A stretch of DNA of 64,000 nucleotides from Rhodococcoides fascians A25f (lineage in GTDB: Bacteria > Actinomycetota > Actinomycetes > Mycobacteriales > Mycobacteriaceae). Made by a program: the position numbers and the translations under genes. Under the pieces are notes generated by a model, which saw only the letters and a program-made list of their open reading frames with translations, had not been told where the DNA came from and searched no databases. The stretch lies in contig NZ_CP049744.1 of assembly GCF_000760935.2 (NCBI RefSeq), forward strand, positions 5,611,501 through 5,675,500, given 5' to 3'. How positions within the stretch are numbered: the stretch's first letter is position 1; every line of letters begins with the position of its first letter. Shown piece after piece: positions 25,590-34,640 of this stretch.

Positions 25590-27959
25590 ATGCGTGTGGA
25601 TGGGCGGGACATTCCCGTAGCGGGGAACCTGCTTCAACCGCTGGTGCGAAGAACCAGCGACATCATTCGGGTCGTGTCGGCTGCGGTACTGCTCGGCCTG
25701 GTCATCGCCGGTTCGCTGATCACCAGAAATCAGTGGGATGCGCTCGAGCAATCGGTGTCGAACATCGTCGGCGTGCTCAGCCCCGACCAGTCCAATGCCG
25801 TCTACATCGTCTACGGCGTCGCCATCCTCGCGCTCCCGTTCGGAGTCCTGATCGGCCTGATCGCCGGCCGCAAATGGAAACTGCTCGCCGGCTACGCGGC
25901 AGCGGCATTGCTGGCCGCGTTGGCGCTGTCGATCACCGGCACCGGAATCTCCACCCCCACCTGGGACCTGGACGTTCCCGAGCGACTCGACACCTTCCTC
26001 TCACAATTCCTCGACGACTCTCGCTGGATCGCCATGTTGGCCGCGGCCCTCACGGTGTCGGGCCCCGGCCTGCCCGCGCGGTGGCGTCGGGCATGGTGGA
26101 CGCTGTTGCTCGCGTTCGTGCCGATCCATCTGGTCGTCTCCACTGTCGTCCCGGCTCGCTCGATGCTCGGTCTGGCCGTCGGCTGGCTCGTCGGAGCCGT
26201 CATCGTGCTGCTGGTCGGTACGCCGGCTCTCGAGGTTCCGCTCGACGCAGCACTGCGTCTGTTCCGCGATCGCGGCGTCACCGTCCACAGCTTCACCGTC
26301 GTCCGTCCGGCCGGACCGGGCCCGTTGGTGTTGAACGCACACACGTCCGATGCCGATGTGGTGGTCGAGTTGTACGGACAGAATCAGCGCAGTGGCGGTG
26401 CGCTACGACAGTTCTGGCGCTGGATCACGCGGCGTGGCAGCGAAACTGCGCCGCTCCATGCGTCCATGCGCAGGGCCGTCGAGCATCGAGCGCTGATGGG
26501 CCTGGCCATCGAGCGGCTGGGTGCCGCGGGCAGCCATCCGCTGGCGGTCGCGGCACTCGATCGGGGGTGGACCTTGTACGCGCACGATCTGCCCCTCGGT
26601 CAGCCGATCGAGGCCGAGCACGACGACGCCACCCTCAGCGCGTTGTGGAAGGCCCTGAACACCCTGCACGAGAACCAGATCTCGCACGGAGACCTGCACC
26701 GAGGCGAACTCCGAATCCATGAGGGTCGAGCCCTGTTCTGCGGTTACGGGCACGCCGAACTGGGTGCCTCGGATGCCCAGATGCAATCGGACGTTGCGCA
26801 GCTGTTGCTCACCACAGCAGACCTTTTCGGCTCTCGCCGTGCCGTGGAAACCGCCGTCGGAGTCCTCGGCTTCGACGCCGTGATCGCGGCATCGGGCCGC
26901 CTCACCAAATCCGCCATTCCGCCTCGGATTCGGCAATCGGTTCGCGATGCAGGCACGACGATGAAGGCCGTCCGGCTCGAGGTGCTCGAGCAGACCGGGG
27001 CCGCCAAGATCGAGGCCGAACAGGTCACTCGCTTCAGCCGAAACCAGATCATCTCGCTCGTGTTGTTGATCGGATTGGTCTACGTTGCGTACCCGTTCAT
27101 CAGTGCGGTGCCTGCGTTCGTCACCGAACTGGGTTCGGTGGACTGGTGGTGGGTTCTGCTCGGGTTGGCGGTCTCTGCTCTGACGTACGTCGGTGCCGGA
27201 GCTGCGTTGTGGGCGTGCGCGTTCGGCAAGGTCAGCTTCTGGAATCTGACGGTCATGCAGGTTGCCAACACCTTCGCCGCGACGACGACCCCCGCAGGCG
27301 TGGGAGGACTGGCTCTGAGTGTGCGATTCCTGCAGAAGGGCGGATTGGGTGCCGTTCGCGCGACGGCGGCTGTGGCACTGCAACAGTCGGTCCAGGTGAT
27401 CACGCACGTGAGCCTGTTGATCTTCTTCAGCGTCGTCGCCGGCACCTCCTCGGGGTTGTCGAACATGGTGCCCGGCAACACCGTGCTGTATCTGATAGCG
27501 GGTGCCGCATTCGGAGTCGTCGGAACGTTCATGTTCGTGCCCAAGCTGCGCCGGTGGCTTCGAGTCGCCGTCCGGCCGCAGATCAAGGAAGTCCTCACCG
27601 AACTGGGCGAGCTCGCACGTGATCCCAAGCGCTTCTCGATCATCATTCTCGGCTGTGCCGCAACGACATTGGGTGCAGCGCTGGCATTGTGGGCGAGCAT
27701 CGAGGCCTTCGGCGGCGGTACGACGTTCGTGACGGTGACCGTCGTGACGATGATCGGCGGAACCCTCGCGTCCGCTGCACCGACACCCGGCGGCGTGGGT
27801 GCCGTGGAGGCCGCGCTGATCGGTGGTCTCGCGGCGTTCGGTCTACCTGCCTCGATCGCAGTGCCGTCGGTGTTGCTCTACCGTGTGCTGACCTGCTGGT
27901 TGCCGGTGTTCCTCGGGTGGCCCACGCTGCGTTGGATGACCGAGAAAGACATGGTCTGA
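25590..27959 (+). CDS. Membrane protein with kinase-like domain and LPG-synthase/flippase-type membrane domain
   Basis: 789 residues in three parts. Residues about 30-230 hold several membrane helices. About 245-450 form a soluble kinase-like domain with HGDLHRGELRIHEG near residue 366, resembling the catalytic loop of small-molecule or Rio/ABC1-type kinases. About 485-780 form a second membrane block of the UPF0104/MprF-flippase type (FSRNQIISLVLLIGLVYVAYP; TTPAGVGGLALSVRFL; SAAPTPGGVGAVEAALIGGL). It probably moves or modifies an envelope lipid. Similar architecture is known in mycobacteria without assigned function. Confidence 0.78.
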   Translation: MRVDGRDIPVAGNLLQPLVRRTSDIIRVVSAAVLLGLVIAGSLITRNQWDALEQSVSNIVGVLSPDQSNAVYIVYGVAILALPFGVLIGLIAGRKWKLLAGYAAAALLAALALSITGTGISTPTWDLDVPERLDTFLSQFLDDSRWIAMLAAALTVSGPGLPARWRRAWWTLLLAFVPIHLVVSTVVPARSMLGLAVGWLVGAVIVLLVGTPALEVPLDAALRLFRDRGVTVHSFTVVRPAGPGPLVLNAHTSDADVVVELYGQNQRSGGALRQFWRWITRRGSETAPLHASMRRAVEHRALMGLAIERLGAAGSHPLAVAALDRGWTLYAHDLPLGQPIEAEHDDATLSALWKALNTLHENQISHGDLHRGELRIHEGRALFCGYGHAELGASDAQMQSDVAQLLLTTADLFGSRRAVETAVGVLGFDAVIAASGRLTKSAIPPRIRQSVRDAGTTMKAVRLEVLEQTGAAKIEAEQVTRFSRNQIISLVLLIGLVYVAYPFISAVPAFVTELGSVDWWWVLLGLAVSALTYVGAGAALWACAFGKVSFWNLTVMQVANTFAATTTPAGVGGLALSVRFLQKGGLGAVRATAAVALQQSVQVITHVSLLIFFSVVAGTSSGLSNMVPGNTVLYLIAGAAFGVVGTFMFVPKLRRWLRVAVRPQIKEVLTELGELARDPKRFSIIILGCAATTLGAALALWASIEAFGGGTTFVTVTVVTMIGGTLASAAPTPGGVGAVEAALIGGLAAFGLPASIAVPSVLLYRVLTCWLPVFLGWPTLRWMTEKDMV

Positions 27960-28011
27960 CCCACAGGCCGACAGGTACGCCCGATTTCGGCCCCGCCACT
28001 GGTAGCGCTGG

Positions 28012-28017
28012 TAGCGT
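28012..28017 (+). promoter_or_regulatory. -10 box near GGDEF-EAL gene
   Basis: TAGCGT lies 2 nt before GTG 28020 and 5 nt before ATG 28023, within an imperfect tandem repeat of TGGTAGCGCT. It suggests a leaderless start at or near ATG 28023. Confidence 0.35.
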
Positions 28018-28019
28018 TC

Positions 28020-29903
28020 GTGATGGCCGGGGATCTGCCCAGGAGAGGTAAGCCCATTTCCAAACCGGGAACCGTGGTGACGGCCCAGAGCCGTACGCGG
28101 TACAGACCTGGGATCGGCATCCCTCTCGACAGCGTCGAGGACGACTACACCTACTTCGCGAACACCGCACGCGAACGTTGGGTGCGTTACTTCATCGGGC
28201 TCGTGACACTCCTGTTCGGTGTGTCCGGCGTCCTGATGTCTGCCACCGGCATCCACTACGAGGGTTTGGACGTGTACGTCTTCATCGGCTCGTTGACGAC
28301 GATTCCGGTGGCGATCGCCTGGTTCCTGCGGCCATGGCCGTCACCGCGCATGGCCAACGCCTTCGTTCTGTACGCCGACATCGGCGTCGTAGCGACCCTG
28401 TTCAGCAGTACGAACCGCCTCGTCCCGCTGACCGGGTGCATGATGTTCACCATCGTGGCGGTCTTCACCGTCATAGCCAGCTCGTATCGAGTGATGTGGG
28501 CTCACCTCGCCGTCTCGATGACGACAGTCCTCACCCTGGCCGTCCTCGCGGTGAAACAGGGAACGAACCCGTGGCTGGTGGCCGCGACCGCGGTCACCGT
28601 CGCCACGTTGTACCTCACCCCACTGATGATGCGGGCCTACATTCGGTATCTGCGTTCTCGGGCGTCCGGTGCAGTCACCGATTCGTTGACGGGCCTGTTC
28701 AACCGGCGTGGATTGCTCGAAGCGATCGACGGCGTCGCTATCGCCTACGCCGACGATGCATCCGATCGAGCCATCGGCGTCACCGTTCTCGACATCGACC
28801 GGTTCAAGGAGATCAACGACCGGTTCGGGCACCCGACCGGCGACGCCGTCTTGATCGAGATCGCAGCGCGCCTCACCGCCGCAGTCCCGCGGACGTCGGT
28901 GGTCTCGCGCCTGAGCGGAGACGAGTTCGTAGTGGTACACGTCGGTTCCCCCGGCGACATCGAATCGACTGTCGACAAGATCCGGAGCGGTCTCGACGAG
29001 ACGTTCTCCGGACCTCCGTTCACCACCAGCCTCGGATCTGCCGTGGAATCGCTCGGCAGCGCACCCGTCACTCCGACGGTAGTGCGCAAGCTGATCGCAC
29101 TGGCCGATATCGAGATGTACCGCAACAAGTCTCGGCTGGCCGGGGACGACGGCAGCGCGCGCGGCAGTAGCACCGGAACGCGAGCCGACATTCGCGCACG
29201 CATCGAAGGTCTGATCGCCCGAGGTGGACCGGACGTGGTGTTCCAACCCATCTGCGACACCGTCACCACTACCGTCGTCGGCTACGAGGCCCTCTCGCGC
29301 TTCCCGTTCGGCTACGGCTCGCCGACGATGTGGTTTCGCGACGCGACCAACGCCGGAATCGGGCCGCTCCTCGAAGTCGCGGCCATCGAACGTGCCCTCG
29401 TTGCCGCCGAGTCTCTGCCCCGCGGAATCTTCATCTCCCTCAACGCATCTGCCGACACCATTCGTTCCATCGACCTGGCTGCGAAGCTAAGGCCGTTCCA
29501 GAAAGACCGAGCGTTCCACATCGAGATCACCGAACACGAGCGGGTCGACGACTACCGCGCGGTCGCTCGAACCATCGAATCCTTGCGCGTGGCGGGCATC
29601 TCGATCTCCGTCGACGATGTCGGTGCCGGCTTCGCCGGGCTTCGCCAGGTGGTCGAACTGCGGCCCGACACCCTCAAGGTCGACTACGCATTGGTGCACG
29701 GAATCGACACCGACGCGGTCCGACGGGCCGCTGCCGCATCGGTGATCGGATTTGCACACGAGATCGGTTCCACCGTCATCATGGAAGGGGTCGAGACGGA
29801 GGCGGAACTGCAGGTCGCCGTCGAACTCAGAGCCGACATGGTGCAGGGATTCCTCACCGGTAAGCCTCGATCGGCGGATGCGATACGGGGCGTCTCCACC
29901 TAG
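28020..29903 (+). CDS. Membrane-bound GGDEF-EAL protein (cyclic di-GMP synthesis/breakdown)
   Basis: 627 residues. About six membrane helices (57-210) act as sensor. The GGDEF domain follows (SLTGLFNRRG; active motif SGDEF near 300). The EAL domain has its key motifs intact: GYEALSRF, SLNASADT, EITEHE, SVDDVGAGFAGL, LKVDYALV, EGVETEAEL and QGFLTGKP. Both activities are therefore possible. It is the only cyclic di-GMP gene in the window. GTG 28020 and ATG 28023 are equally possible starts. Its TAG stop shares bases with a stop on the opposite strand. Confidence 0.9.
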   Translation: MMAGDLPRRGKPISKPGTVVTAQSRTRYRPGIGIPLDSVEDDYTYFANTARERWVRYFIGLVTLLFGVSGVLMSATGIHYEGLDVYVFIGSLTTIPVAIAWFLRPWPSPRMANAFVLYADIGVVATLFSSTNRLVPLTGCMMFTIVAVFTVIASSYRVMWAHLAVSMTTVLTLAVLAVKQGTNPWLVAATAVTVATLYLTPLMMRAYIRYLRSRASGAVTDSLTGLFNRRGLLEAIDGVAIAYADDASDRAIGVTVLDIDRFKEINDRFGHPTGDAVLIEIAARLTAAVPRTSVVSRLSGDEFVVVHVGSPGDIESTVDKIRSGLDETFSGPPFTTSLGSAVESLGSAPVTPTVVRKLIALADIEMYRNKSRLAGDDGSARGSSTGTRADIRARIEGLIARGGPDVVFQPICDTVTTTVVGYEALSRFPFGYGSPTMWFRDATNAGIGPLLEVAAIERALVAAESLPRGIFISLNASADTIRSIDLAAKLRPFQKDRAFHIEITEHERVDDYRAVARTIESLRVAGISISVDDVGAGFAGLRQVVELRPDTLKVDYALVHGIDTDAVRRAAAASVIGFAHEIGSTVIMEGVETEAELQVAVELRADMVQGFLTGKPRSADAIRGVST

Positions 29904-29985
29904 AACAGTGCGTCGCCGTGGAACGCGTGCCAGTCGATTCCGTCATCGAGACCGACGACGCACGTTGCAGGTTTGCTGGTGCGCA

Positions 29986-30304
29986 TCACTCTGGCGTAGT
30001 CGGAGTCCAGCGGTCGAGCGGATACAACGTTTCGGCGGCATGCTGTGTGTCGAGATACTCACGCACCTCGACTATTTCGGATCCCTCGACAACCGAACAT
30101 GATTCGCTGACTGCCCGTTCGATAGAGCTCCGCGCCGCCGACCAGAAATTCCATGATGGCATCGCGACCGACCTTGGTGCCCGAGATGGGCAGTGTGCCG
30201 TGCAGCGTCCAGGTCGCGTTGTACGCGAACGAATTCGCGATCAGTTCCAGGTCACTGGTGGTGAGTACTGCCAGATAGGATTCGAGCACATCGGCGGTAC
30301 GCAT
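29986..30304 (-). pseudogene. SnoaL-like (NTF2 fold) gene, decayed by internal deletion/frameshift
   Basis: ATG 30304 begins an intact N-terminal half (MRTADVLESYLAVL, NATWTLHGTLPI, GRDAIMEFLVGGAELYR), typical of SnoaL-like proteins of about 130 residues. This frame runs into a stop at 30059. The expected C-terminal strand (IVEVREYLDTQHAAETLYPLD) is found in another frame just downstream, and about 35 middle residues are missing. A further frame carries a plausible tail to a stop at 29900. The start overlaps the reductase stop by 1 nt, so the ancestral gene was operonic with it. Confidence 0.6.
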
Positions 30305-31218
30305 CACGACGTCACCTGCAGCACAGCGTTTCCGCGAAGCCGGCGCTCGCGGATATCGTCGATGACGAGCGCGGTGTCGTTCCACGGCAGCAGCGCGCCG
30401 ATCTCAGGGTGCAGTCGACCCTCGGTCACCAGCCGCAGCAACGTGGCAAGGTCTTCGCTGTCCGTGTGGTCGGTGATCTCGTAGTGGAACAACTCGATTC
30501 GTGCGCCCACCGTTCCGTCGACCCATTCGAAGAAGTTCAGCGTCACCGGCTCGAGACTTGCCTGTCCGAACCAGATCACCGTTCCGGCGGGGTTGGTTCG
30601 CCGACGTGCCTCGGCGAAAGAATCACCACCGACGGAGTCCATCGTCACGTCGAACCAGCCCTCGGCGTCGCACACATGGGTCACGGTGGCAGCACCGAAC
30701 TCACGGAGTCTCGCGCCGCGTTCGGCAGTGGCCGAGACTGCAGTGACAACCGCACCGGCACCGGTCGCGAGTTCCACCACATAATGGCCGACCCCTCCGC
30801 TCGCTCCGGTTATCAGCACGCGGCGACCGATCAGTGTTCCGGCACGGCGAATCAACCTGAGCGCCGTCAGCCCCGCAAGTGGAAGAGCCGCGGCCGTCGT
30901 CAATTCGACCGTACTGGGAACTTCCGCCAACGACGCTGCGCTCACCGCCACACGCTCTGCCCACGCAGAGTGCGGTGCGTGCCCCACTACCCGTGTGCCG
31001 AGCGCGGGTCCAGTGCCGTTGGCTGCCGCCACGACTACAGTGCCCGCGAGATCCTTCCCCGGCCGCCACCCGGCGGAGGGAGAATCCAGCAGGAACGTTT
31101 CACCACGGTTGACCGAGTACGCAGCTACTTCGACCACCGCCTCGTGGTCGGCGGGCACCGGCTCGGCCACATCGCCGAACGTAACCTGTTGAGGCGCTGT
31201 TGGAATCATTGCTTTCAT
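30304..31218 (-). CDS. MDR-family NADPH-dependent reductase (quinone oxidoreductase-like)
   Basis: 304 residues, zinc-free medium-chain dehydrogenase. An N-terminal GroES-like half (NRGETFLLDSPSAGWRPGKDLAGTV) precedes a Rossmann half with ITGASGGVGHYVVELA. No zinc ligands are apparent. GAGGGAG precedes ATG 31218. It is divergent from an HxlR regulator with a perfect operator between; HxlR proteins typically sense electrophiles or redox stress, fitting a quinone/aldehyde reductase (inference). Confidence 0.87.
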   Translation of the reverse strand: MKAMIPTAPQQVTFGDVAEPVPADHEAVVEVAAYSVNRGETFLLDSPSAGWRPGKDLAGTVVVAAANGTGPALGTRVVGHAPHSAWAERVAVSAASLAEVPSTVELTTAAALPLAGLTALRLIRRAGTLIGRRVLITGASGGVGHYVVELATGAGAVVTAVSATAERGARLREFGAATVTHVCDAEGWFDVTMDSVGGDSFAEARRRTNPAGTVIWFGQASLEPVTLNFFEWVDGTVGARIELFHYEITDHTDSEDLATLLRLVTEGRLHPEIGALLPWNDTALVIDDIRERRLRGNAVLQVTS

Positions 31219-31280
31219 GTCTGGCTCCCTCGGATGCCGGAGGATCGGGATCTTCTGGAGACCAGCTTTGCGAATATGGG

Positions 31281-31296
31281 CTACTTTCGTAAGTAG
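31281..31296. promoter_or_regulatory. HxlR operator
   Basis: Perfect inverted repeat CTACTT-TCGT-AAGTAG between the divergent HxlR and reductase genes. The TACTT-N4-AAGTA pattern is the classic HxlR-family site. Confidence 0.7.
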
Positions 31297-31346
31297 GCAG
31301 TATTAAGTGCTGCAGGCACCCCGCGGTAACCAAGGAGGTCAGCGCA

Positions 31347-31739
31347 ATGTCCACGTCCCCGACCACATCTCCGGACGGACGCTTCGACGTACTCGCCGCC
31401 GGCTGTCCGACACGGCAAGTCGTGAATCGAATAGGTGACCGCTGGAGCTTGCTGGTCCTGTACGCACTCGAACGCGGCACGCTGCGATTTCAAGAATTAC
31501 GACGCACTGTCGACGGGATCAGCCAGAAGATGCTGACGCAAACACTTCGCATTCTCGAACGCGACGGGCTGGTGAAACGCACTGTGTATGCAAGTGTCCC
31601 GGCAAGAGTCGAATACGAACTGACTCCGCTCGGCACGGATCTTGCCGAGGCAGTTGCCGTGATTCGCAGTTGGTCCTACGAGCACTTGGACCTGATCGAA
31701 AAGGCCCGTACGGAATATGACGCGACGCCCCGCGGCTGA
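31347..31739 (+). CDS. HxlR family transcriptional regulator
   Basis: 130 residues. The single redox cysteine position CPTRQVVNRIGDRWSLLVLYAL, the HTH ELRRTVDGISQKMLTQTLRILERDGLV and the wing RVEYELTPLG are typical. Cys20 is the usual redox/electrophile-sensing residue of the family. It is divergent from the MDR reductase, likely its target, with a perfect inverted repeat in between. Confidence 0.92.
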   Translation: MSTSPTTSPDGRFDVLAAGCPTRQVVNRIGDRWSLLVLYALERGTLRFQELRRTVDGISQKMLTQTLRILERDGLVKRTVYASVPARVEYELTPLGTDLAEAVAVIRSWSYEHLDLIEKARTEYDATPRG

Positions 31740-31747
31740 TGGCGTGC

Positions 31748-31779
31748 CGTCGGTGAGGCGCGCAGATTCGCCGCCGACG
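31748..31779. terminator. Hairpin between convergent genes
   Basis: Stem CGTCGG/CCGACG with an inner GGCG/CGCC stem, just after the HxlR stop. A 14-bp palindrome CCTCGGTACCGAGG (31794-31807) follows at the stop of the convergent ABM gene. Likely a bidirectional terminator; no T-run. Confidence 0.5.
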
Positions 31780-31807
31780 TGCACTCCACGTGACCTCGGT
31801 ACCGAGG

Positions 31808-32104
31808 CTAGATCGACGAATCCACGGAGAACTTCGTCAGTACAGGCGCGGCAGCCAGGAGCGGCGGCATCTCGGTGATCTTGCCCGGGCCGGCGCGGAA
31901 CTCGCGGTACTTCGCATCGGCCTCGGCCGACTCCCACGTTTCGTAGGCGACGACATGCGCCTCGTTCTCCTTGTCCACCCACACCTCGACGCCGAGGCAG
32001 CCCTCGAACGCACGGGTATCGGCAAGCACCGTGCGCAGCAACGCACGCGCCTCGGCAAGAGATTCGGGCTTGAACGTGAAATCCAGTGTTGCGATGAGGG
32101 CCAT
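31808..32104 (-). CDS. ABM-domain (antibiotic biosynthesis monooxygenase-like) protein
   Basis: 98 residues, one dimeric alpha/beta-barrel ABM domain: LIATLDFTFKPESLAEARALLRTVL, FEGCLGVEVWVDKENEAHVVAYETWES, REFRAG. Family members are quinol monooxygenases, haem-degrading enzymes or binding proteins; residues here do not decide. ATG 32104 is chosen because the upstream in-frame region is not conserved-looking and a -10 box sits 7 nt away. Confidence 0.83.
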   Translation of the reverse strand: MALIATLDFTFKPESLAEARALLRTVLADTRAFEGCLGVEVWVDKENEAHVVAYETWESAEADAKYREFRAGPGKITEMPPLLAAAPVLTKFSVDSSI

Positions 32105-32111
32105 GGGCTTC

Positions 32112-32117
32112 ACACTA
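32112..32117 (-). promoter_or_regulatory. -10 box of a leaderless transcript
   Basis: On the minus strand TAGTGT ends 7 nt before ATG 32104, with no ribosome site. It places the ABM gene on its own transcript, apart from pucR 15 bp away. Confidence 0.4.
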
Positions 32118-32118
32118 G

Positions 32119-33624
32119 TCACCTCAGCCGAAGTGCCAAGTAGAACTCGATTCTGTCCTCCAGCCGCGACAGGTCGCGGCCGGTGAGTTCCTCGATGCGC
32201 TGCATTCGGTACCGCACAGAATTGACGTGCATGTGTAGTTGTTCGGCGCATCGGGTCCAGGCACCGTTGGTGTCGAGGTAGACCGACAGCGTGGCAATGA
32301 GATCGCTGTTGTGCTGATCGTCGTACTCCGTCAATGGATCGAGAAGCCTCGAGGTGAACATCCGGCGGACGTCGTCGGGCACATTTGCCAAAAGTATTGT
32401 CAACGTTGCCAATTCGTCATGACCGACGACACTGCAGTCCGCGCCCCGCCCCTCGGCGAGCCGGCGGGCGTAGCGCGCTTCCTCGATTGCGCTTCTGATG
32501 TCGGCGGCCGCGGTGGGAGCACTGACCCCGATGGTGGTGCCGCTGCCGATCAATCCCGGGGTCACGGACTGGACGGCACGTCGAACGGCGTCGGTCTTGT
32601 CGGTGCGCGCCTCCACCACAGCGATGGCCTCGTTCTCGACGACTCCCAGCGTGATGTCGAGAGGTGCCAGCAGTTCTCGTAGCAGCGGCCGCAGCTCACC
32701 GAGCCGGAGCGTCTCTCCCGAGGTAGCGGCAACGATTGCCGCATAGCGTGTTTCGGTATCGAGTCCGATGACGTGCATCTGCGCCAGGATGTCCGCCGGT
32801 GTCGCGCCGCCCACGATGGAGCGAACGAATTCCTGAGCCAGGATGCCCGATCCTGACACGCGTTCGTCGACGCGACCGCGTTCGACGGCGACGATCGACG
32901 CCAACTGCCCGGCCAGCGACGTTCTCGGGACATCCCATGTCTGCCAATCGCTTTCGAAGGCGACGAACCAGTCCACAACACGGGGGGTGGCCTCCCCGTC
33001 GACCGGAAAGATCGACACCCGCTGCGTTCGGCAGTACCGCGGCAGACGTACCGACGTCATGAACTCCCGCGCGACAGCCGCAGTGTCGGGCGGGTTCTCG
33101 GATCCGGCGAGAACACGTCCCGACGAGGTGACGACCCAGCACTTCATACCCAGATCGGAACTCACCATCTCCAACAGTGGCCCCAGGCCGCCGCCGGGTC
33201 CGGCGCTCGCCACGAGGCGTCGATGCCGGTCCAGCACGAGGCTCAGATCCGACGCCCGCGCCGTCGAGAGCTGCCGGACGACACTTTCGGTGACCGTGGC
33301 GAAGGCGATGTCGGCCGGCACTCGAAACAGCGGCAGACCGTGTTCGCGGCAGGCGTCGACGAGGTCGTCCGGCACAACACCGCCGTCGGAGGCCGCCAGC
33401 GCCGCGATTCCGGCCTTGGACACCGCCCGCACGAAGGTTCTCGAATCCTCCGGGCCCGCCCGCCACATCAGACCGGTCAACACCAGTTCGCCGCCACTGA
33501 GGTACCGGCTCGGATCGAGCATGTCGGTGGTGACGACCCACCTGATCGTCGGGTCGAAATGCTCGGGAGTCACGATCGGCTGCAGCTTCAGATCGGGGAG
33601 ATCGGCCAGATCGCGCAGTCTCAC
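32119..33624 (-). CDS. pucR: PucR-type purine catabolism regulator
   Basis: 501 residues. An N-terminal PucR domain (VRLRDLADLPDLKLQPIV; WVVTTDMLDPSRYLSGGELVLTG), a GGDEF-like middle region, and a C-terminal PucR HTH (SVYLDTNGAWTRCAEQLHMHVNSVRYRMQRIEELTGRDL). It is divergent from the xdh operon and opens the purine cluster, so it most likely activates or tunes those genes in response to purine availability. Start GTG 33624 is preceded by GAGGAGG at 11 nt and matches the family N terminus. Confidence 0.9.
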   Translation of the reverse strand: MRLRDLADLPDLKLQPIVTPEHFDPTIRWVVTTDMLDPSRYLSGGELVLTGLMWRAGPEDSRTFVRAVSKAGIAALAASDGGVVPDDLVDACREHGLPLFRVPADIAFATVTESVVRQLSTARASDLSLVLDRHRRLVASAGPGGGLGPLLEMVSSDLGMKCWVVTSSGRVLAGSENPPDTAAVAREFMTSVRLPRYCRTQRVSIFPVDGEATPRVVDWFVAFESDWQTWDVPRTSLAGQLASIVAVERGRVDERVSGSGILAQEFVRSIVGGATPADILAQMHVIGLDTETRYAAIVAATSGETLRLGELRPLLRELLAPLDITLGVVENEAIAVVEARTDKTDAVRRAVQSVTPGLIGSGTTIGVSAPTAAADIRSAIEEARYARRLAEGRGADCSVVGHDELATLTILLANVPDDVRRMFTSRLLDPLTEYDDQHNSDLIATLSVYLDTNGAWTRCAEQLHMHVNSVRYRMQRIEELTGRDLSRLEDRIEFYLALRLR

Positions 33625-33645
33625 GGTGTCATCGACCTCCTCTTC

Positions 33646-33685
33646 GTATGATCCTCCAAAACCTACACTGTGATCGGCGTCATAC
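33646..33685. promoter_or_regulatory. Possible PucR-region inverted repeat
   Basis: GTATGA (33646-33651) and TCATAC (33680-33685) form perfect inverted arms around the centre of the pucR-xdh divergent region. The wide spacing makes this a weak candidate for a regulator site. Nothing else stands out between the two genes. Confidence 0.25.
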
Positions 33686-33771
33686 TTCGTCGTTCCTGTC
33701 CCTCGTTCGCGGTACTCCCGGCGGCTGTACTGGGTGAACACGAAATATGGACAGCGAGCGGAGCACCGAAC

Positions 33772-34638
33772 ATGGATTTCCTGCGACCACAGACCTGGAG
33801 CGACGCGTTGGCCGCAAAGGCCGACGACGTCGACGTGGTGCCCATTCAGGGCGGCACCGACGTCATGGTCGAGATGAATTTCGATCTGCACCGGCCGGGC
33901 GGACTGCTGGATCTGAACCCGATCAGCGAGCTCACCGAATGGCAGCAGCTACCCGATGGATCGCTTCGGGTGGGGGCAGGCGTGCCCTACGTCCGCATCA
34001 TCGCCGAGCTCGGAGACAGACTTCCCGGCATCTCACAGGCGTCCCGCACCGTCGGTTCCCCGCAGATCCGCAATCGCGGCACCGTCGGCGGCAATCTCGG
34101 TGGAGCATCTCCTGCCGGTGACCTGCACGCGCCCTTGCTCGCTGCGGGCGCGACCGTAGAAGTGGAATCGGCCGCACGCGGGGTACGGATGATCCCCGCG
34201 ACCGAGTTCTACCTCGGCGTCAAACGCAACTGCTGTGAGCCCGACGAGCTGATCCGTGCGTTCCACGTGATGCCGGCGGCGGGGCCTCAGTACTTCTCCA
34301 AGATCGGCACTCGCAACGCGATGGTCATTGCGGTGTGCTCGTTCTCGATCGCGCTGTTTCCGCAGGAGGGCCGCGTCGGCACCGGTCTCGGCTCCGCTGC
34401 GCCGACGCCGCGTCGGGCTTACGATGCCGAGAACTACCTCGCGGCCGAACTCGACTGGGACGGTGCCCTCGATCCGCGGGTGTCCGAGGAATTCGGCCGA
34501 TTGGTCAGTGCGGCAGCAAGTCCCATCGACGACGTACGAGGCACTGCCGATTACCGCAAGCACGCCCTCTCCGTGATGGCCCGGCGCACGCTGGGTTGGG
34601 CATGGCGAGACCTCACAGCCGCACGGAAGGTGGCCTGA
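33772..34638 (+). CDS. Xanthine dehydrogenase, FAD-binding subunit
   Basis: 288 residues. MDFLRPQTWSDAL leads into the FAD-binding fold; IQGGTDVMVEM and the flavin loop TVGSPQIRNRGTVGGNLGGASPAGD are diagnostic of CO-dehydrogenase/xanthine-dehydrogenase medium subunits. It passes electrons from the 2Fe-2S clusters to NAD+. First gene of the xdh operon, divergent from pucR; GGAGC precedes ATG 33772. The next gene begins 2 nt after its stop. Confidence 0.9.
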   Translation: MDFLRPQTWSDALAAKADDVDVVPIQGGTDVMVEMNFDLHRPGGLLDLNPISELTEWQQLPDGSLRVGAGVPYVRIIAELGDRLPGISQASRTVGSPQIRNRGTVGGNLGGASPAGDLHAPLLAAGATVEVESAARGVRMIPATEFYLGVKRNCCEPDELIRAFHVMPAAGPQYFSKIGTRNAMVIAVCSFSIALFPQEGRVGTGLGSAAPTPRRAYDAENYLAAELDWDGALDPRVSEEFGRLVSAAASPIDDVRGTADYRKHALSVMARRTLGWAWRDLTAARKVA

Positions 34639-34640
34639 AC

